Shown: positions 45,084 through 58,043, counted from the first letter of the stretch. The stretch: 64,000 nucleotides of DNA from Eleusine coracana subsp. coracana (GCA_032690845.1 CM064423.1:32138044-32202043); one strand, 5' to 3'. Made by a program: numbers and translations. The notes: a model not told the origin generated them from the sequence alone.

Positions 45084-46122
45084 AAGGGCTATCTGATAAA
45101 CATGAAAACACCTCAAATCACTTCTGGCAGAAGAAGCCTATGGCATCCCTTTCACCTCCTAAGCCCTTCCAAGAAGAAATCCTACAGGAGGCCGTTAACA
45201 ATGGGTGGTTGAAGGAATAAAGATGTTTTTCAAGAGAAATCCAAATCTCTTCCCCTTCTTCTACCATACCCTGTTATATAAAGGGAAATGCTATAGAAGC
45301 CCTTCTTGATCTCACCGTTGGAGCCAATATCATCCTCGAGTATATAGCTTGGCAACTTTTGGATGATATACCTATTGAGCCGAATGACACACTCCTCAAA
45401 GATGACTTGGGAGTAACCTTTCTATGTCGAAGGATCACAAGGGCTATAACAGTTGCGATGGACAAAGTCAAAGTTCACCTAGACCTCTACGTCTTTCTAA
45501 TCATCGACTTTGTACTTCTCATAGGCTTCCCACTAGAAAGCCTTCACCATAAGGGTGCATCTCTAGGGAGCCTAAATGAAAAGCTTAGGAATACCCCATT
45601 CGCCACCAATGCCCATTGCTTAGAAAATCCTATGGTGTGGTCTCATCTCAAGCACTCCCCGCTTGAGGAGGTGATGTATGTTTCCCAACACGTATTGCCG
45701 AGGTTCATTTTATATGAGGACGCGAAGCATTGCATCCAAGGAGGAGACGATTTTGGAGAAACTCTTAACCCTTTTGAAACCAAATCGCCATCCTTCTTGC
45801 CTAAGCCTTTTTCCATTGATCGTCAATACTCCATTCTCTATGATGATCAAGAATCAACCATGAGTTTTATCAATGAAAGTCTTGAGAAGGAGAACCTTTG
45901 GACCATTGGATTGCTTGAGGAGTTGACTCTAGAAGAAAATGATTCAAGTAATGAGCATGGAAGCTTCTTCCTTGAACAACCACAAGATGAATGCTCATCC
46001 AACAAAACTCTAGAGTTGATCGCTCCATCTGCTAAAAGCATCTATGAGGACTACAACCATCATAAGGCCCTCATTACTAAAACATTTAGGAGGACGGTTG
46101 TAGATGTTCTTGTTTATCATAA
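45084..46122 (+). pseudogene. Element D fragment, protease-like (U2)
   Basis: Same frame, with the same single stop at 45218, as 16182-17220; it has a Val to Ala change just before the stop and one further substitution near 45721. Confidence 0.6.
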
Positions 46123-46662
46123 TGAATGTTGCCTCGAGTGGGGTGAATAGGAAATCTAAAATAATTTCTAAAAATCAGCACTTGAAACAAGTCAAATAGA
46201 CGCTGACAGAACTACCGTCGTTCTCGACGGAACTTCCATCACCACGGAAGTTCTGTCACTTGACAGAACTCCACCCAATCTCTTAACAAGTCTAAATGAA
46301 ATACGGATAAATGAAGAGACAGAGATACAATACTTGATCAAGGTGAAGCTAGCATGAAGTGTATTGCAATTCTTACAATGATTGCCAACAACACAATACC
46401 AAAGAAAGAGAGCACAATAATATAAAGCGGGAAAGTAAAGAGAGACACAAAGAATTAACCCGAGGTTTGACAACCACACTAAACTTGAAAGCTCTTTGAG
46501 TCCAATTCTTTTCTTCTTTTGAGGAGGGATGAACTTTCTCACAAATGTGGGCAAATAATTTTCTTTTGATAATCTGCACATATTCTCCATACTCGTGTTA
46601 GCACATTTTAATCTTATGTCATTAATCACCAAGACCCACTAGGGGACCTAGATGCATCTTCA
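46123..46662 (-). mobile_element. Element C 3' LTR (U2)
   Basis: 540 bp with TGAA...TTCA ends, apparently identical to U1, flanked on the left by CATAA and on the right by the polypurine tract (46663-46677). Confidence 0.7.
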
Positions 46663-47137
46663 ATCTCCCCCTTTTGGTGGTTGATGACAATAGATTAAAA
46701 AGGATATAAGGATTAATCAAAAGAAACAACAATAAAATATAGCGGAGCTCCCCCTAAAGATATGCATGAATCACAAAAACATGTGAGAGAGCTCCCCCTA
46801 TCTTTTGCAACAAGTGGGGTGCCTAAAGTGTACAAGTGTGCAATAGGTGATAAGCAATAAGAGCACAAACACACTTAACACATTCATCAAGATAAAAGCA
46901 TTAAGAAAGCACCACACAACCATAAAGAATAGTGAATAATACAATGAGGTTCACAAATAGTTTTCAAGAACAAAGAAGGAGTAAGCTTGTCCATAGGTTC
47001 ACTACTAGCCTATTACAAGAGAGAGATAGATAGAATGAAGCACACCCTTACACATCCTTTTTCATCATCTCTCTCCCCCTTTGGCATCAAAGCACCAAAA
47101 AAGAACAAAAAAGAATAGAGATATGCTCGAAAAAGAA
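46663..47137 (-). other. Polypurine tract and 3' non-coding region of element C (U2)
   Basis: Counterpart of 17761-18235; the tract is at 46663-46677 and no gene is seen. Confidence 0.65.
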
Positions 47138-48782
47138 TCACTCATCATCGTCCTCGGTGTCCTCATCCCCTTCTTCATCAACTTCATTTTCCAGAGGAGG
47201 AGCGGAGGATGGTCTAGGTGCTGCTGTGGAGGGTCTAGGTGACACATCATCCCAATCATAGGCTGCAAAGGGATCTTCAAAGACCGGTGGCTCACCATCG
47301 GGCTCACATTCGGAGCCATCCGGTGACACTTCATGGCCTTAAGCCCTTTGGTCCCTCTTGTATCGCCACACTTGCTTCTTGATTCTTCTCTTGTTCTCGC
47401 AATTTCCATTTGCATTGAAGCAACAAGCAGTGACAATGATTTTGAGGAAGGAAACAATAGGAGAAGATGGACAGTGAGGAGGCTCTAGAGGAGGAGATGA
47501 AGATGATGCACGCTGCGCTGCTGCTGCTGCTGCTGCTTCTTCCTCTTGTGCTTTCTCTGCATGAGCTCTAGCAAGTCGATCTCACCTATTAGAAGAGACG
47601 TCGGCTGTTTGTGCAAACATAGGACAAGACACAAGTTGCAATCTTGGCCTTAAAGGAACATGCTTGCACTCCTTCTCAAATATGATGCCGGTCTCAGAAT
47701 CTATCATCCTCATAAGGTATAGGGCATATGGGAGAACCCACCATGTGTCAATAGATGACATGTGAATGTCATTGGTAATGAAGTCCATGACACAAAAGGG
47801 ATTGGCGTCCGAAGCAAACCTAGCAAGGATGTTTCTTGATGACTCCACAATGGCAGTTGCATATCCTCCCTGGGGTGCAATGGTGACTCTTAGCATCCAG
47901 TTGAGGGTAAAATAGAAGTTGTGAAGTCCTTTAGTGGTTTTAAACACATTTATACACTTCTCATAGTACATGAAGACCATGTCCTTTTCCTGCATCACCG
48001 CCTCATTAGATATGATCTCCTGAGTACGGTCTACACTTCCTTGAAAGAAATAGCTTGCAAACTGAGTTGCAGAAACTGAGTACTCCACACCTTGTGTTCT
48101 CTAATGGAGTGCCCTTGGCATCAAGAAAGAGAGTATAATAAAACTAACAAATGACCTCCTCATTCCAATCATAGTTGAACCCTATGAGGTCATACACACC
48201 TCGATCCTTGCACACTAGGATGATGTCATTGAACACTTGATTGTCCATTGACTCCATGTACGACCAATCTATCCATTGGTGTGTTGCCAATCTATTCTTT
48301 TGGTTCTTCTCAATAATCATAGACATGTAGTAATCTTGTTGGAACCAAGTGTAGAACCAGTAGTCGGTAGCTTCTTGCTCTTCCACTAGCATAGGATTTC
48401 GCTTTCTCGCCTCAATGAGAGCGTCAAGGTCGTTCTTGTAGTCCTTGTACACATAATCATCCGGATAGACAGGAGCACGAACATGAAGACCCTCTACAAC
48501 ATCCATTGAGCAACCTCTTGCTCCTTTCCTTGGCCGAGTGCTTTTCTCCTTGGCCGGTGCGTTTCCTTTATCACGAGCTCTCCAAGGAGGAAGTGATCCT
48601 CCTTGCTCCAGTCTCACTGTCTAAGAAGCCCTACTAGTTCCTTGATGTATCTTTGCTATGGCCTTCCTCCTCTTTGTTGGGGGCATGATCTCCTCACTTT
48701 TAGAGGAGGATTGATTTTGGTCCTCATTTTCCTCCTCACTCGTCTCCTCTTGAATATTGGAAGCGAACTTCATCCTCACCAT
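47138..48782 (-). pseudogene. Element C extra ORF (U2)
   Basis: Same start, stops and frame slip as 18236-19880; differences are Arg to Lys (VFRTTKG to VFKTTKG), Leu to Val (TADLSSN to TADVSSN) and Gly to Arg in the acidic tail region. Confidence 0.6.
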
Positions 48783-49213
48783 TCACAACTGTCAAGGATA
48801 CCAAAAAGGTTCAATGGATAAGGTATGAGTTGCAAGCAAGAAAGACTTAAGAAGCAAGCAAAACTCAGTTTACTGAACTGCAAGCGACGGAAGTTCTGCC
48901 GGAACTTACGTCACTTGCAGTTTGCACCAAATTCAACCAAGCTCTGAGATCCTACCGGGATAGCGCAAATACCTTTAGGAGATTATAGACTAGATACATA
49001 GTAGCCATTCTATCCAAGAGAAACAAAGACATTGCAAGATTTTGACCTAACACAAGAAACTTAGGTCAAAGTTCATACCTAGGGCAAAAGGACGGAAGAA
49101 ATCGATGGAGATCACGGAACTTCCATGGGGGAAGAGTTGAATCTCCACCAAATCCTGGGGAAACGCCGGTTGAAACTCCAAATTACCACAAATCGCCACT
49201 TTGGGTTTGAGGG

Positions 49214-49271
<58 letters not shown>

Positions 49272-49746
49272 ATGTCCGGTTGACTTGGGGAAGAAGAGGC
49301 CTTCGGGCCATTTAACCTAGGAGTGACGGAAGTTCCATCAATGGGTGACGAAAGTTCTGTTGCTCTCGGGTTTGGACAACTAAGTGATTTGAAATTCACT
49401 GATGTTTTCATAGAACTTCCATGACCCTCGAGTTCCTTTGAGAGAGTATGACGGAAGGTCCATCATTGGGTGACGGACGCTCCGTCGTTCTCTGTCTGGA
49501 ACAAAAACTGCCTCTCTCAACTTGGAACTTTTGGACAAGTTCAATATATCAGGATATAAGACATGTTCCAACTTCTGAATAGAAGCAAACAATCAAGAAA
49601 ATCAATATTCACAAGTCACAACATTACGATCTATAGATCAAAATCATCATTTGTTTTTGAAACCAAAGACATGAAGAAATTTTAAAGAATTTTAGTTTCA
49701 AAGTATTTTTGCATAAGCACCACTACACCAAGAAATGTACAAGGTT
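48783..49746. other. Element C spacer with phased inverted motifs (U2)
   Basis: Counterpart of 19881-20830, with TGACGGAA-type pairs at about 49324/49346 and 49449/49471 and the longer GA microsatellite. Confidence 0.6.
49217..49266. repeat. GA microsatellite (U2 allele, 25 repeats)
   Basis: A 50-base uninterrupted GA run, 14 bases longer than the U1 copy. Confidence 0.9.
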
Positions 49747-52700
49747 CTACTCCACATTGGATGAATCCAAGATATTTAGCTCACTCCTAAGCTCACAAAA
49801 CCGCTTCTCATCTAGGGGCTTGGTAAATATATCAGCAAATTATTTATCGGTTCTCACATAGCTAATCTCAATATCCCCTTTTATAGAATAATCTCTCAAG
49901 AAGTAGTGTCGGATATCTATATGCTTAGTCCTATTATGATCAATGGGGTTATATGTAATCATGATGGCACTCTCATTGTCACATAGGAGGGGAACTTTTG
50001 TCATAGGGTATCCAAAGTCCTTTAGAGTTTGTCGCATCCAAAGTAGTTGAGCACAACAACTTCCGGCTGCAACATACTCTGCCTCGGCTGTGGATAGAAG
50101 AACAGAATTTTGTTTCTTGGATGACCTGACATAAGGGACCTACCCAAGAATTGGCTAGTCCTGGAGGTACTCTTCCTATCCACCTTACATCCGGCGTAGT
50201 CGGCATCGGAATAACCGACTAGCTTGAACTTGGAACCCTTTGGATACCACAATCCTAGGTTGGGTGTGTGAACTAAATATCTCAAGATCCTTTTGATAGC
50301 CACCAAGTGACTTTCCTTTGGAGCCGCTTGGAACCTTGCACACATGTACACACTAAGCACGATATCGAGCCTAGATGCACAAAGATAAAGCAAAGAGCCA
50401 ATCATGGATCAATATACCTTTTGATCCACGGGCTTGCCATTTACATCTAGTCTGAGGTGTGCATTTGTCTTCATAGGAGTTTTGTTTGGTTTTGCATTTT
50501 CCATGTCAAACTTCTTGATTATGTCTTGAGTCTACTTGGTTTGACTTATGAATGTTCCTTCTTCAAGTTGCTTGACTTGAAAACCTAGAAAGAACTTCAA
50601 CTCCCTCATTACGGACATCTAAAATTTCCTAGTCATAATCTTGGCAAACTCATCACAAAAAGATTGATTAGTAGAACCAAATATAATATCATCAACATAT
50701 ATTTGGCACACAAATAAATCATTATCCACTTTTCTTGTGAAGAGAGTAGGATCGGCCTTGCTAATTGTGAAGCCTCTGTTGATCAAGTATCCCCTTGAGG
50801 TGTTCATACCAAGCTCTAGGAGCTTGCTTGAGGCCGCAGAGAGCTTTGTGAAGCTTGTAGACATGGTTTGGTTTCTTTGGGTCTTCTAACCCCGGAGGTT
50901 GTTGTACATACACCTTCTTGAATGGGGGCACTTAAGAAATGCACTTTTCACGTCAATTTGAAAAAGCTTAAAACCATGGTGAGTAGCATAGGCAAGTAAA
51001 ATACGAATTGACTCAAGCCTAGCTACGGGTGCATAAGTTTCACCAAAGTCCAAACCTTGAACTTGTGAGTAGCCTTTTGCAACAAGTCTTGCTTTGTTCC
51101 CCACCACCACACTGTACTAATCTTGTTTGTTGCGGAACACCCATTTTGTACCTACAACATTTTGCTTGGGTATTTCCACCAATGACCACACTTTGTTTCT
51201 TTCAAAGTTGTTCAACTCTTCTTGCATGGCCACCACCCAATCCGAGTCTTGAAGTGCTTGTTACACCCTAAGGGTTTCCATAAAGGAAACAAATGAGTAA
51301 TGATGACTAAATGTAGCCATTTGGGATCAAGTTACCCCTCTATGAATATCACCAAGAATATTGTCAACGGGGTGATCCTTTTGAATGCTTTGTCAGACTC
51401 TTGGGTGTATTGGCCTAGATGCATCTTCTCCTTCTTGGTGGTTGATATCTTGAGTATCTCCTTCACCATCATCTTGAACTTGATCTTGGTCATCGCCTTG
51501 AACATGATCGTCACCATGAGCTTGGCCATTTCCTTGATCTTGTTCATCTTGTATATCTTGTGGAGGGGAGTTGTCTTGGTTTGAAGAAGATGGTTCATCT
51601 TGATCCGAGTTTAGATCTTGCGGTCTTATTTCACCGATAGCCAAGTTTCTTAGCACATCACAAGGAGTCTGATCACCTACATCACATGGATTAACTTGCT
51701 CTTCTTCAGAGCCATTAGATTCATCAAATTGCACATCCCGGGTTATTTCAGCAACTCTAGTGTCTTTGTTAAAGACACGATATGCATAGACATTAGTTCC
51801 ATAACCAAGTAGAAAACCATCATGAGTCTTGGGAGGAAATTTAGAAGATTTTGGTTTCTTGTTATGAATAAAACACTTGCTCCCAAAAACCTGATAATAG
51901 GAAACATTTGGAAGGTTACCAGTGAGGAGCTCATAAGGTGTTTTCTTCGAGATCTTGTGAAGATATTATCTATTTGTTGCATGGAATGCGATGTTGATGG
52001 CTTCGGCCCAAAAGGTATCCCGTGTCTTGTACTCATCAAGCATTGTTCTTGCCATCTCTATGGGTGTGCGGTTCTTTCTTTCGGCTACACCATTTTGTTG
52101 TGAAGTGTATGGAGCTTAGAATTCATGCTTGATGCCTTCTTCATCAAGATATTCTTCAACTTGAGTGTTCTTGAATTTGGTTCCATTGACACTCCTTATC
52201 TTCTTAATCTTCACTTCATATTCATTCTGTGCTCTTCTCAAAAACCTCTTTAGCACTCCTTGTTTTTCACTTTTGACCTTCAAAAAGAATACCCAAGTGA
52301 AACGAGAATAATCATCAACAATTACAAGACCGTATTTGTTACTGCAGAAGCTTATGTTGGTGACCGGTCCGAATAGGTCCATTTGTAACATCTCCAATGG
52401 TCTTGTCATTGTCATCATGGTCTTGGAGGGATGTGATGCTCCAACTTGCTTTCTGGCTTGACATGTGCCACATATTTTGTCCTTCTCAAAAGCAACATCC
52501 TTTAGTCCTACAACGTGACCACCTTTTAGAAGTTTGGAAAGATTCCTCATCCCAACATGAGCTAACCGGTGACGCCATAGCCAACCCAAGGTGGTTTTAG
52601 CAACCAAACAAGCATTTAGGTTAGATCCCTCTTTGTTGGTAAAATCAACAAGATAGATCTTGTCCTCTAAATACCCTTTGAAAGCTCTTGAAGAATTCTT

Positions 52701-52775
52701 CTTCCTAAAGACTATCATGCCATCATCGTCAAAGAGACAACTATAACCCATCTCACAGAGTTGTGAAACGGACAT
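49747..52775 (-). pseudogene. SIRE-like element C pol (U2)
   Basis: Same domains and breaks as 20831-23805, including the Val in place of the second integrase catalytic Asp. The acidic linker carries 18 extra codons (inserted near 51487-51540) made of Gly/Asp/His/Gln-rich sequence, so 54 bp separate the two copies here. YVDD is at 50688-50699. Confidence 0.85.
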
Positions 52776-54424
52776 TGTTGGTAGTCGTAAATTCCCTTTC
52801 TCGACTACCAACATACCATAAAAAGGTGGATCTTAACTAATAATGTAATGAAAATAATCTTTGTACTCATGAGTTCCTCAATTTTTGGTGAAATATGTGG
52901 TAGTAGGTGCTACAGGGTCAAAATATGCAAAAACATGTGAAAATACCCCGTCCGCCAATCACGGCTGTGAAACAGCCATTTCCTGATGGCCGACAGGGTC
53001 GTTAACAGCCAGAATCAGCACCCAGTCAGGTCATCACCAAGTAAAATTGTCAACCAACCAGATGATAAGTTGTCGTCACCCGACAGGGTGAATCAAGTGT
53101 TTAATCAATTCCCGGTCATATGACAACATGACCTAGGACTACCGGCTGATTTGGAACATCACCCCCTCACCCGACCGACATGCAAACGCCATCGCCATGA
53201 AGCCATTTCCTAATTCCGGTCCAACCAGGAGAGGGGAAGGACAACTAGGCCACTTGGCCAAAGGGCTGCTGCACAAAAATAGGCCGCTGCCTGGCAGACC
53301 ATGCCTCCCGGCGGGGCTTGCCGCCCGATGAGTCATGTCGCCCGACGGGCCTTGCCGCCTAGCGAGGCATGCCTACCAACATAAAACCAAAGGAAAACGG
53401 CCAACCGACCCTCAAAACTGACGTTAGAACATCATTACGGCCGTCCAGAATGAGTCGGTTGGAAAACCGACCAAATCGGGTGGCAGCCCGGCCTTCCCAG
53501 CCGCCCGCCCGACCCTACCGCTCAGCCTCCATGGCCGCCCGGTGTACCGGGCTGCCCGGCCAATGGTTTTTCACCATTTTTGGCAGCCGACTTCCCACCG
53601 GCCTACAAGTACTGCCCCTCCATCATTTGGGTATAAATACCACTGTTCGGCCACCGATTTAGACAACAATTGAAGAGGAGAACAACAAGCACTACGCTGC
53701 ACAAATGTATGAGAATAGGGAGTGAGAGTGAGAGGTAGAAGTCCGGGAGGGAGCCAAAAATGTCGGCTCCTTCTCCATCTTGTGCCTCGAGGATGAAGGT
53801 CCACCAAGGGTAGATGTAGTTAAACTCTTGTCCAAGTAGAGTATTTCTACCATTTTTCTGCAGGATCCTCATGCATAACTTTTTATTGCTTTATATCATT
53901 AATTTGTTATGCTTACCAATTCTAGAGCTGGTATGAAAATCTAAGTGTAAATGCGGTGTTTAGACTTAGTTTTCCTAGGATTGCATTCGTCCCCAGGGGC
54001 TGTGTGGTAGGCGGTAGGTGGTGACAGCCCTGTTTGTCCAACATTGTAATCCACCACTTTCGGGAAGTCTCAAGCAGGGTTGTCTAGCGATAGCATATGC
54101 ACTAGTACATGAGGTTAGTTACCGACCCTTATTAGTAGATCGTTTTCGTGCCCCGAAGCAGATAAGTTGAAATAGGATCTCATTAAATTACTTAGCGGGA
54201 GTTTACTACATTAGATTACCTGGCCCGAGGACCTCTTGTCTCTATAGAACCTATTCTCCCCTCAACCATTGTTGTTTCTCTCCTTTGTTCACTAGAGTTG
54301 GACTAGGATAGAGTTTCACTTCTCGTTCCTCGTGGATTCGATATCTTGGAATACTCCCGGGTGAAAGCTACATCGGTATCTGTACCCTTGCAGATTTCTC
54401 TATTAGGCTTAAGGATCACCAACA
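52776..54424 (+). mobile_element. Element B 5' LTR (U2)
   Basis: 1,649 bp with TGTTGG...CCAACA ends, preceded by GACAT (52771-52775). It has the terminal hairpin at 52776-52813, the 17-bp array at 53302-53369 and TATAAATA at 53632-53639. Unlike U1, it is still attached to its own internal region. Confidence 0.88.
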
Positions 54425-54431
54425 AGCTTTC

Positions 54432-54449
54432 TGATGTCGTTGCCAGGGA
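54432..54449 (+). other. Primer binding site of element B (U2)
   Basis: Same diverged TGATGTCGTTGCCAGGGA as in U1, seven bases after the LTR. Confidence 0.55.
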
Positions 54450-54513
54450 ATGGTAGCTGACATTTATCTGAACCCAATTCTTTTTACCTTTTCTTTTTAC
54501 TCTCTTTCCTTCC

Positions 54514-55263
54514 ATGAATCCCACATCTATCCGCAACTTCTTAACCCCTAGGAGCGAATTCCTCGAACTTGTACCCTCATCACTCTCAGTCACAACCCCA
54601 AGCTATGAGATTCATCCAAATCTCATACTTTTAATTCAGAAGACACCATTTATAGGGGCAGAAAATGAAAATCCATATACTCACCTACAACAGTTTGAGA
54701 ATTGTTGCTCCACTCTTGCCATTGAAGGATTTCCTCAAGAAACCATGAAATGGAAGTTGTTCCCTTTTTCATTAAGCGGGGCAGCGAAAACAAGGTATTT
54801 TAACCATGTAGGTGAAGTAGATGGAGTTTGGTCCACCTTAAGAGAGTATTTTTTGCGGAAATATTTTCCTCTCTATAAGATTGTTGCTTTAAGGAAAAAG
54901 GTTATCAATTTTGAGCAACAAGACCACGAATCACTAGGAGCATCATGGGAACGGTTCCTATCCTACACCAAAACAGGGGTGCATTTAGGTATAGAGGAGC
55001 CTATAAGGCTGCAACACTTTTTCTTTGGTCTACGGCCTGACAATGCAAATTATTTAAATGCTGCAGCCGGAGGTGCTTTTTTTTTTTGCAGAACACCATC
55101 AGAGGGAATGGAGATCCTAAGCAAAATCATCCAAAATCTTGCAAATGAGTCATCCATCTCCCCAGAACCTACCAACAAAAGCACCCAAACTTCTAGCCAA
55201 TCCAAAGAAATAGAAGACAAGTGTCTCCCACAAAAGGCCGAAGCTCCACTCACCACACCCTGA
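54514..55263 (+). CDS. Element B gag (retrotransposon gag domain, possibly truncated)
   Basis: An uninterrupted 249-codon frame from the first ATG after the primer site. From residue 30 on, the pattern YEIHPNLILLI, ENPYTHLQQFENCC, LFPFSLSGAAKTRY, LREYFLRKYFP and LGASWERFLSYTKTG is the capsid-like gag fold seen in Athila/Tat gypsy elements. It ends after a serine/threonine/glutamine-rich stretch without a zinc knuckle. A run of ten T bases (about 55078-55087) inside the frame may mark a slip. The duplication unit ends at codon 30. No reverse transcriptase or integrase follows, so it would depend on another element for mobility. Confidence 0.75.
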   Translation: MNPTSIRNFLTPRSEFLELVPSSLSVTTPSYEIHPNLILLIQKTPFIGAENENPYTHLQQFENCCSTLAIEGFPQETMKWKLFPFSLSGAAKTRYFNHVGEVDGVWSTLREYFLRKYFPLYKIVALRKKVINFEQQDHESLGASWERFLSYTKTGVHLGIEEPIRLQHFFFGLRPDNANYLNAAAGGAFFFCRTPSEGMEILSKIIQNLANESSISPEPTNKSTQTSSQSKEIEDKCLPQKAEAPLTTP

Positions 55264-56204
55264 TGTTGTAGAAGAAGACACAAGCTTCCCCCCACCTCAA
55301 TCCTTTGAACTCGACAACGAACCTTTTCCGGATTTCGGAAACACTCATAACATGGAATGGGTGAAGAGAACAGTTCAAGGAATCATCCCAATCCCCCATA
55401 ATGGCTGCCAAGGAACCTTCCCAGAACTCCCCTTCTATTAATGGTCCAATTATCCTTGATCTCCCTAATGCACCATGGACCAAAATCATAGAAAGGCGTC
55501 TTTCAAACAAAAATGGTGCTCTATTTTAGGATTTATACCCAAACCTCATAGCTAAGGTTTGAGCGGTCCTCTTCACTAGGAAAAGCATAAAAGACACGTG
55601 GGCTGTTATTAACCATATGACCCAACTCACCCATCGCCAAACACCTTCAATTGCTACTAAAGAGCCAGTTTTGAACCATGTGGCAAAAGTTGAGAGAAAA
55701 GACCATGAGCCATACTTTGCTTCATCGGCCAATACTACCCAAATCCTTGAATAACATAGGCCTTGCCATCCCGCACCAATCCTCCCAAATCCCCCAAGGA
55801 TCTATGTTCTACCTAATGGAGGAACCACAAGGCTATGATATACCAATAGAAATGAGGTATCGAAGCAACCAAAGGATGATCTACAGAAGGAAAACTTTGA
55901 ACAGGATCAATCCATGAGGCATGAAGGGCAATACAAAGTCTGGTCCATAGAAATTCACGAGGCTTCAAATTTAGAGTTAAAAGGGAATTCTCCCACCATG
56001 CCAAGGAGTTGTACTTTAGAAAATTCACATACTCCTCACGCACACAAAAGTTTTCCCACCACAACAAAGATTTATGATGATGGTACACAAGATGCCTACA
56101 ACCGCTCTACCCGTTTTGGACATAGTAATTTCAAAAGGGCGGTTGTAGATACATTTGTTTATCACAAACATTGCAAATTCTGTGGTCCTTGTCATATGCC
56201 TTAG
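55264..56204 (+). pseudogene. Element B decayed coding region after gag
   Basis: Short coding-like pieces in shifting frames: around 55440-55520 (ILDLPNAPWTKIIERRLSN), 55570-55640 (FTRKSIKDTWAVINHMTQ) and 56120-56200 (RAVVDTFVYHKHCKFC). The last matches the end of the frame in element D (about 17188), so B once carried, or shared an ancestor with, the protease-like protein of D. Many stops; no RT, RNase H or integrase motif. Confidence 0.5.
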
Positions 56205-57730
56205 TGGTGCAATCATTCACATGCGTTTGGTGATGGAGGGAGCCAAATTGCCAACCCAAGCTACAAAATGAACTAGTGCTCCCATGGTTAAACTTTTGAC
56301 CTTAAATAAGTACTAACGGGAGGTAATCCAATTTGTTTCCCTTTACTAGGCTTTATCAGTTTCTCATTTGAAACTTCAAAAAAAAATTTCTTTGTTCCTT
56401 CTCAACAATAAAATATACTCAGCAATAATCATGGCACAACTTTGGGCTTGCTCCTTCGGGTATTTTGTTAGCTAACCTCTATAGGTTAACATCAAAAGGA
56501 ACAAGAGGACAAGATATGAATGAACAACAACCATTGAGGTATTCCTCGTATCACATACCCTTGCTATTTTCATGTCTTTGTATGAACTGATTTTTTTTTG
56601 TCAAGCATGATTTATGGCAGCTAATATAAAACTTCCTTCTCATTCTTGCTTGATATATAAGGATTGTTCCATGCACTCTTTCATCGCCCATGGGAAATAC
56701 ATATTGCATAGGAAAACCTTGTCTAAATTTGGTAGATGCGATATGACCTTAGAGAGCATAACCTTTCTTGGAACCAAGTGAACTTCCTTCATTTTTAATT
56801 TTCAAAAGCTTTTAAATAAGAACTCCAAATTCACAATCTCGTCAATGATGAGTTTATTCCTACCAGAGCCAGATGATTATCTTAATGAAAACCTATTGCA
56901 TTTGCTACTTGTATTTTCATTGAACTTTGTCAAATTGTTGCGACCCTTGTGAGATGCTTGCTATGTGTTATTGATCAAGTTCATGTGCAGACCCCAACCA
57001 CTTCATATGTTGAAACTTCTACACTGAAAGTACGCATCCATCATCCCCATAATCCATTCATTGAATAAAGTGCTCCACCGTATATGTCGATCTCTCTCCA
57101 AGAATCACTTCAAAAGAGATATGGGCTTCTCGAAAAGACTAAAAAGAAAAAAAAAGAAGAATCATGAATGATAAAGTAGCCCATGTTTTAAAATATAAAT
57201 CAAATATAAGAGACAGAGAGATCACTTCAAAAGGAGCATCCACCATCCTTCATCCATCCATACATATCATAATTGTGCGCATGGCTTGACCATAATTCAT
57301 GACTTGTTTTCTCCTTGGATCCGGTTTTTGACTTAGTGATATATGAAATACAAGTATGCGCCCTTAATGTTTCCTACCTTGAACTCCACATAAGCCTTGG
57401 TATATTGGGAAATTTTGGCCACTGGCCTAAGTGAGGAATCAAAACCACATTGAGCGATTTGAGAGCATAAATTGAGAATAACTTATGATCTGGAGCTCTA
57501 TTTTTATTGAAAAGACCAAACAAAATTGAAGTTCCTTGCGAAAAAGAAAGGTAAGACGTCTCTATGTTGTTCCATCTCTCAACTTTTCAAGACAAGGTAT
57601 TTAGCCATCTAAAACCGTATGGGCATGAGGAGTCATGGTGTAGTCTTTATATATGCAAAGCATGATGAGAATTACCTTAGATCTTGCGCATTCATAGTCT
57701 TCATTTCTTTGCCCGAGACGAGCAAAGTCC
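56205..57730. other. Element B internal non-coding region
   Basis: About 1.5 kb of AT-rich sequence without a credible open frame on either strand, ending at the polypurine tract. Confidence 0.6.
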
Positions 57731-57744
57731 TAAGCATGGGGCGG
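57731..57744 (+). other. Polypurine tract of element B
   Basis: TAAGCATGGGGCGG directly precedes the TG of the 3' LTR; it is only partly purine but correctly placed. Confidence 0.6.
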
Positions 57745-58043
57745 TGTTGGTAGTCGTAAATTCCCTTTCGCGACTGCCAACATACCATAAAAAGGTTAAT
57801 CTTAACTAATAATATAATGAAAATAATCTTTGTACTCATGAGTTCCACAAGTTTTGGTGAAATATGTGGTTGCAGATGCTACAGGGTCAAAATATGCAAA
57901 AACATGTGAAAATACCCCGTCGGCCGATCACGACTATGAAACAGCCGTTTCCTGACGGCCGACAGGGTCGTGAACAGCAAGAATCAACACCCGATCAGGT
58001 CATCACCAAGTAAAATTGTCAACTGACCGGATGATAAGCTATA
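57745..58043 (+). mobile_element. Element B 3' LTR, truncated
   Basis: The first ~299 bp of the LTR, with TGTTGG start and the same terminal hairpin (one arm mismatch, CGACTGCCAACA). It is clearly more diverged from the 5' LTR than the two duplicated 5' LTRs are from each other, so the element is much older than the duplication. It stops where another LTR begins at 58044; the rest is not seen in the window. Confidence 0.85.

Larger units (their letters stand above)
25634..54603. repeat. Right, complete copy (U2) of the ~29-kb tandem duplication
   Basis: This 28,970-bp unit begins inside the Athila gag-pol region and ends 30 codons into the gag of element B. Everything from 28899 onward repeats U1. 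Its first 3.3 kb (25634-28898) corresponds to U1 sequence lying before the window. It is slightly less damaged than U1 in one place: an in-frame stop in the Athila 3' frame is a glutamate codon here. It carries an 18-codon insertion in the copia element C linker relative to U1. Confidence 0.95.
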
